Assembly (NCBI GenBank): GCA_028023455.1 | Contig: JAQFVV010012512.1 | Location: 3,013,935 to 3,077,934 of the forward strand | DNA length: 64,000 bases | From: Epiperipatus broadwayi | Taxonomy: Eukaryota > Onychophora > Udeonychophora > Euonychophora > Peripatidae | Direction of reading: 5' to 3' | Shown: piece after piece, positions 60,703 to 64,000 of the stretch | Layout of the letters: every line of letters begins with the position of its first letter | Numbering within the stretch: the first letter of the stretch is position 1 | Program-made: the position numbers and the translations under genes | The notes under the pieces: model-generated | What the model was told of the DNA's origin: nothing | What the model saw: the letters and a program-made list of their open reading frames with translations, nothing else | The model's database searches: none

Positions 60703-61440
60703 CTAAATACGCGTATATAAAATTTCAAATCAAACGCGTATTTTTATTTAAAGAAAAAAGACTGGAAAATGTTAAATTAAAGTATTTGCATGTATAAATG
60801 CAATGGTCATATTAAAAATCTTTAAACTGATTAGGTGAGATTATTTTAAAAGATCAGCAATGCTGATAAAATATCAAAATACACCGATGGCAAATTTACC
60901 ATTGTAAATACTGATTAGATTCCGAATAAAAACTATCAGAGAAAACAGACTTTAATTAATTATATATTAAACTAGACTGCAGGTTGAAATGAAATAACAA
61001 TGGTATTACCACATGGTACAGTTGAGATACCAACCAATCAGATTAACATGTAACTGGGAGCCATGATCTTAAGCAGAAGAGGAAAAATAATTATTAGCTT
61101 GTTGAAGCCCTGAAAAACAGAAGTGTTTCTTCCTCTGGAAAAATTGTCAACCCTGCCTACTGGCTTCTTGGAAAACTTTATCTCTGGACTTATATGAATA
61201 TCCAGGGACCACAGTACCATGTCTCTAGACCCTTACGAATCAACTGTCATCAACCCTTATATATATATATATCCGTGTGTAGAAGAGAGATAATTAAATA
61301 CTTAAAGCACTAACCATATATCATTATAACTAATAATTATTATATTTAAGAGTTATTATAAAGTAAATGGCCAAGCCACCTTTATTATTTAATATTTACT
61401 AATTAGCAATCATGCTGTAACTAGGTCACTGCTGGATGTA
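60703..61440 (+). repeat. 5' LTR of the Gypsy-like element
   Basis: The first ~260 bp (60703-60980) match the 3' LTR at 62797-63057. The rest up to about 61440 is inferred, because the 3' copy is truncated, and its right boundary is uncertain. It contains (TA)n at 61257-61270. A primer-binding site could not be identified with confidence. Confidence 0.6.
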
Positions 61441-61601
61441 GCAACTGGCACTGTCATTGTGAATGAACCCCAACAGTCAAAATTCCAACAGATTATGTAA
61501 TGGGCAGAAAATAAACTATTAGTTTAATTAACTCATGTAAGCAAACTATTCATTTTCTTTTAAACAAGAAAAAGTTGAAGTGATCAATCATATATACTGT
61601 A

Positions 61602-62320
61602 ATGCAGCTGGCAATATCAGAATTTGATGTCACAGAGGCAAGCGAATGGCCCCTTTTCATTCAGAAAATTAAGAAACTCCTAGTTATTAATAGAATAAAA
61701 GATGACAAAATCAAAACTGTAACATTATTGTGCTACGTGGAAAAAGGAGTTATACAGGTTTCTAACAGATTGGTTGAACTGAAAACCCCAGAAAAACTAA
61801 TGTTTCAGCAGCTCAAAGAGAAATTAGCAGAATATCTTAACCCTCATGAGTCTAGACACATTGCCAGACTCCATTTTAGAAATCACCTCGAGGAATGAAT
61901 GAGAATACTCAAGAATATGATATGGCCCTGCAGGAATTGGCCAAGAACTGCATCTATGAATCGTACCTGGAAGAAGCTCTCCTTGAACAATTTCTATGTG
62001 GTATGACCAGTGACCCCTTAAGACAACAGTTAATGGCAGATAATGACATTAATTACAAGGAAGCTATCAAGCATGGTGTAGCTCATAAGTTCATGGCAAT
62101 TCAAGTTAAAGAATTCACAGCCAGAAAATTAGCAAACAGCAATCCCTTCAAAATATACAAGGTCGATAATTCAGAGAGAAGTGCACCCAGCAAGTTAACC
62201 CAACACAGAAAAGTCAAAGCAATGTTAAGTGTTTCTGTTGTGGAAAATAAAGCCACATCACCTTGGAGTGTTTATACAAAGATCAACATTGCAAAAACTG
62301 TAAAAATATTGGCTATTTAA
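61602..62320 (+). pseudogene. Gag remnant of the Gypsy-like element
   Basis: Capsid-type Gag in two overlapping frames. Segment 1 (61602-61898) reads MQLAISEFDVTEASEWPLFI, then the capsid-like QLKEKLAEYLNPHESRHIAR and LHFRNHLEE. Segment 2 (61895-62320) continues MNENTQEYDMALQELAKNC, then LEEALLEQFLCGMTSDPLRQ and ELAT-type helices. The join at 61895 is a one-base frameshift; the pattern 'F...R.Q..GE...EY...L..LA..C...L.E..L...F..G' is typical of Gypsy Gag. Nucleocapsid follows at 62230-62320. The start ATG at 61602 was chosen because homology-like sequence begins there, and it is about 160 bp after the LTR. Gag would assemble the intracellular particle. Because of the frameshift and later stops it is not functional. 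Confidence 0.85.
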
Positions 62321-62330
62321 AGAAAATTTG
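62230..62330 (+). pseudogene. Nucleocapsid zinc knuckles, one with a stop, one with His to Tyr
   Basis: Knuckle 1, CFCCGK*SHITLEC (62230-62271), has exact C-x2-C-x4-H-x4-C spacing with a TAA inside. Knuckle 2, CKNCKNIGYLKKIC (about 62287-62331), has the same spacing but Tyr where His is expected. They are in the frame that follows Gag. In the family these bind genomic RNA. Both are damaged. Confidence 0.8.
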
Positions 62331-62449
62331 CCAAAAAAAGAAATCTGTTGATTACACAAGTGAAAACAACCAGGAGCGCCTTACTAAAGACTTTTCACTA
62401 ATTAATAACAGGTCATCTGATCAGGATTACAAAATGGGGAATGTCAATA

Positions 62450-62544
62450 CAAATATTTGGAAAACCCTGCTGATGGAAATAGATAGTGGTAGTAGAGTGT
62501 CTCTCATTGCTCTGAGAGATTGCAGATGGAAAAGTACTTCATAA
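62450..62544 (+). pseudogene. Retropepsin-like protease remnant
   Basis: LLMEIDSGSRVSLIALRD contains the D-S/T-G active-site loop followed by a hydrophobic stretch, the usual first half of a retroviral-type aspartic protease, in the expected place after the zinc knuckles. The frame ends at 62544 and the downstream frames are full of stops. No RT motif follows before the 3' LTR at 62797, so pol has been deleted. Confidence 0.75.
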
Positions 62545-62796
62545 GCATATTAATCAACTACAAAAGAATAGCAGCAAGTTTACTTTCAAAGTCAAATTGA
62601 AAGCAGAAATGGAAGAACTATAGATCAGGGATAACTCAGTAAAACTTTTTAATTATGATAATTTTGCAGCATTAGAATCCAACACTCCACTATGCTCTAG
62701 GCATGAGAGGAAAATCACCATCAACTTTGGTGACTATGTTCTTAATTCAGAGAGCAGAAAACGGAAAGTCTCTGATCTCTGAACTGGGGGAGGTGT

Positions 62797-63057
62797 GCTA
62801 AATATGCATATATAAAATTCAAATCAAACACATATTTTTATTTAAAGAAAAAAGACTGAAAAATGTTAAACTAGAATATGTGCATGTATAAACACAATGA
62901 TCATATTAAAAATCTATAAACTAAGAGGTGAAATTATTTTAAAAAATCAGCAATGCTGATAAAATATCAAAAATAGCCTGATGGCAAATTTAATTAAAAT
63001 ACCATTGCAAATACTGATTAGATTCCCAGTAAGAACTATCAGAAATTTAAAATCAGT
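62797..63057 (+). repeat. Truncated 3' LTR of the Gypsy-like element
   Basis: Matches the first ~260 bp of the 5' LTR and stops at ACTATCAGAAATT near 63045-63057, where the two sequences part. It starts just after GGGGGAGGTG (polypurine tract). One 12 bp stretch (TTAATTAAAATA, near 62990) is extra relative to the 5' copy. Confidence 0.8.
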
Positions 63058-64000
63058 TTTCACACACCTCCCTGCACCAATCCTCTAATCAATAATTCTA
63101 AAGACAAAATCTACACATCTCAGACTCCCCATGTCGTTTATAGCATCTCATGCCCCCAATCTGGATGCCACACCATTTATTAGGGTGAAACCAAAGCTGG
63201 CATAACCAATAGGACTGCTCAGCATAGATAAATCTACAATAGAGCAAAGAAAAATAATGACAATTCTTCAACATTCTTGGAACATTTCAAGAAGACAGGC
63301 CATATATTTGAACCCTCCAATCCTAAAATAGTTTACATAGAAAAAAATGATGGCAAATGGAAAATTAGAGAAGCTTACTTTATTAATGGCAACAATAACT
63401 CTATCAATAGACATGATGCCTGCTTTGACATTTCCAAATGGTGGGCTATCTCTATCATTTCCATATACTTTGCATATTGCCTTTATTTCTCTGTTCTGCA
63501 TTTCACATTATCGCTATGAATATGAGGCAAATGGCCTCAAAAGTGCTTAGCATTTAATATTTTTTGCATTCTCTATAGCTTCTCGTTCAAGTGCTTCACA
63601 CACTTTTAATTTTATATATTAAATAAAACTATAGATTGCATGTGAGTGGAAACAAAAGTGTGAAGAAAAAGCTGATAGATAGAAATTTTAAAGAGCTATA
63701 AAAGAATACAAAAAAATAAAATGTATCACCTATTCTTTAAACTTTCAATGGTTTTAGGAATTGATTATTGATGATGTTGGAGGTGGAGAATAGAATCTAT
63801 CCATTAGCTTGGTTTGAATACACACTAATAATTTTGAAATTACAATCAAACATTTACAGCATAAAATTGATGTATTACTTAGTGAACAAGAATACATTAA
63901 GCGTTTTTTTTCTTTACCACAAAAATAGGATAGTATTACGATTCATAGGAGGATTATATATTATTGTATATGAAATTACGTATATTGGTGATTATTTATC
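63058..64000. other. Noncoding DNA to window end
   Basis: No supported gene. Three overlapping open frames at 63268-63550 (both strands) have no recognisable motif. The segment 63060-63540 is less AT-rich than usual and does not resume the hAT sequence interrupted at 60702, so it may be another unrecognised repeat or host DNA. Confidence 0.4.

Larger units (their letters stand above)
60703..63057 (+). mobile_element. Gypsy-like LTR retrotransposon, pol deleted, 3' LTR truncated
   Basis: Two direct repeats bracket gag and protease remnants. The 5' LTR starts at about 60703 and a ~260 bp truncated 3' LTR lies at about 62797-63057. They share ordered blocks TATATAAAATT, CATATTTTTATTTAAAGAAA versus GCGTATTTTTATTTAAAGAA, GATCAGCAATGCTGATAAAA and ACTGATTAGATTCC, at roughly 85-90% identity by eye. 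A purine tract (GGGGGAGGTG, 62786-62795) lies just before the 3' LTR, as expected. Reverse transcriptase, RNase H and integrase are absent. The LTR divergence implies an old insertion. Confidence 0.82.

Noticed and set aside
1-64000. Bacterial or organelle operon, promoter and terminator signals, or a defence system
   Set aside because: No dense coding, ribosome sites or operon structure; all recognised coding remnants are eukaryotic transposable elements.

Overview
The window reads as strongly AT-rich, repeat-dense animal nuclear DNA with no recognisable host exon on either strand. The transposable elements present are animal types: Merlin/ISXO2-like, hAT of the ZBED5/SCAND3/GTF2IRD2-like type, a non-LTR retrotransposon with a FADD reverse transcriptase motif, and a Gypsy-like LTR element. 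They occur with (TA)n microsatellites and foldback elements, and there are no operons, prokaryotic signals or dense ORFs. An invertebrate is my best guess. A mollusc or cephalopod is possible, but the sequence alone does not prove the taxon. Most open frames longer than 60 codons are chance or shadow frames.

Layout: 1-6.3 kb holds three diverged copies of one ~1.2 kb dispersed repeat (two direct, one inverted), one of them split by a ~780 bp insertion. Between copies lie a small foldback and a 175 bp essentially perfect hairpin (4789-4963). 6.3-11 kb has a ~300 bp tandem duplication and two foldback elements. 11.9-18.2 kb is bracketed by two inverted ~1 kb repeats. Between them are a 475 bp-spaced direct repeat and an internally deleted hAT element (14139-15674) with a perfect 8 bp target duplication. 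18.6-23 kb carries coding remnants: a hAT N-terminal fragment, an ISXO2/Merlin N-terminal fragment and a frameshifted ORF1/gag-like remnant. 25.2 kb has a tRNA-Gly-like sequence. 27.1-30.5 kb is a large inverted pair of LINE 3' ends.

31.7-47.7 kb is noncoding: foldbacks, tandem duplications, two long candidate elements with TGTAA...TTA(C/T)A-like ends sitting in (TA)n, a rearranged repeat, a 92 bp perfect palindrome and a ~600 bp polypurine tract. 54.1-56.3 kb is a complete but inactivated Merlin-family transposon with TIRs and an 8 bp TSD. 58.7-59.2 kb is a tandem repeat interrupted by a second 175 bp near-perfect hairpin. 59.2-63.1 kb is a nested cluster: a hAT transposase remnant truncated by a Gypsy-like LTR retrotransposon whose gag survives in pieces and whose pol is almost entirely gone.

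No set of genes here forms a pathway. The window is a record of transposon insertion, internal deletion and inverted duplication. The structures most worth a second look are the long perfect inverted repeats, the inverted LINE pair with a shared stop codon, and the TA-embedded elements.
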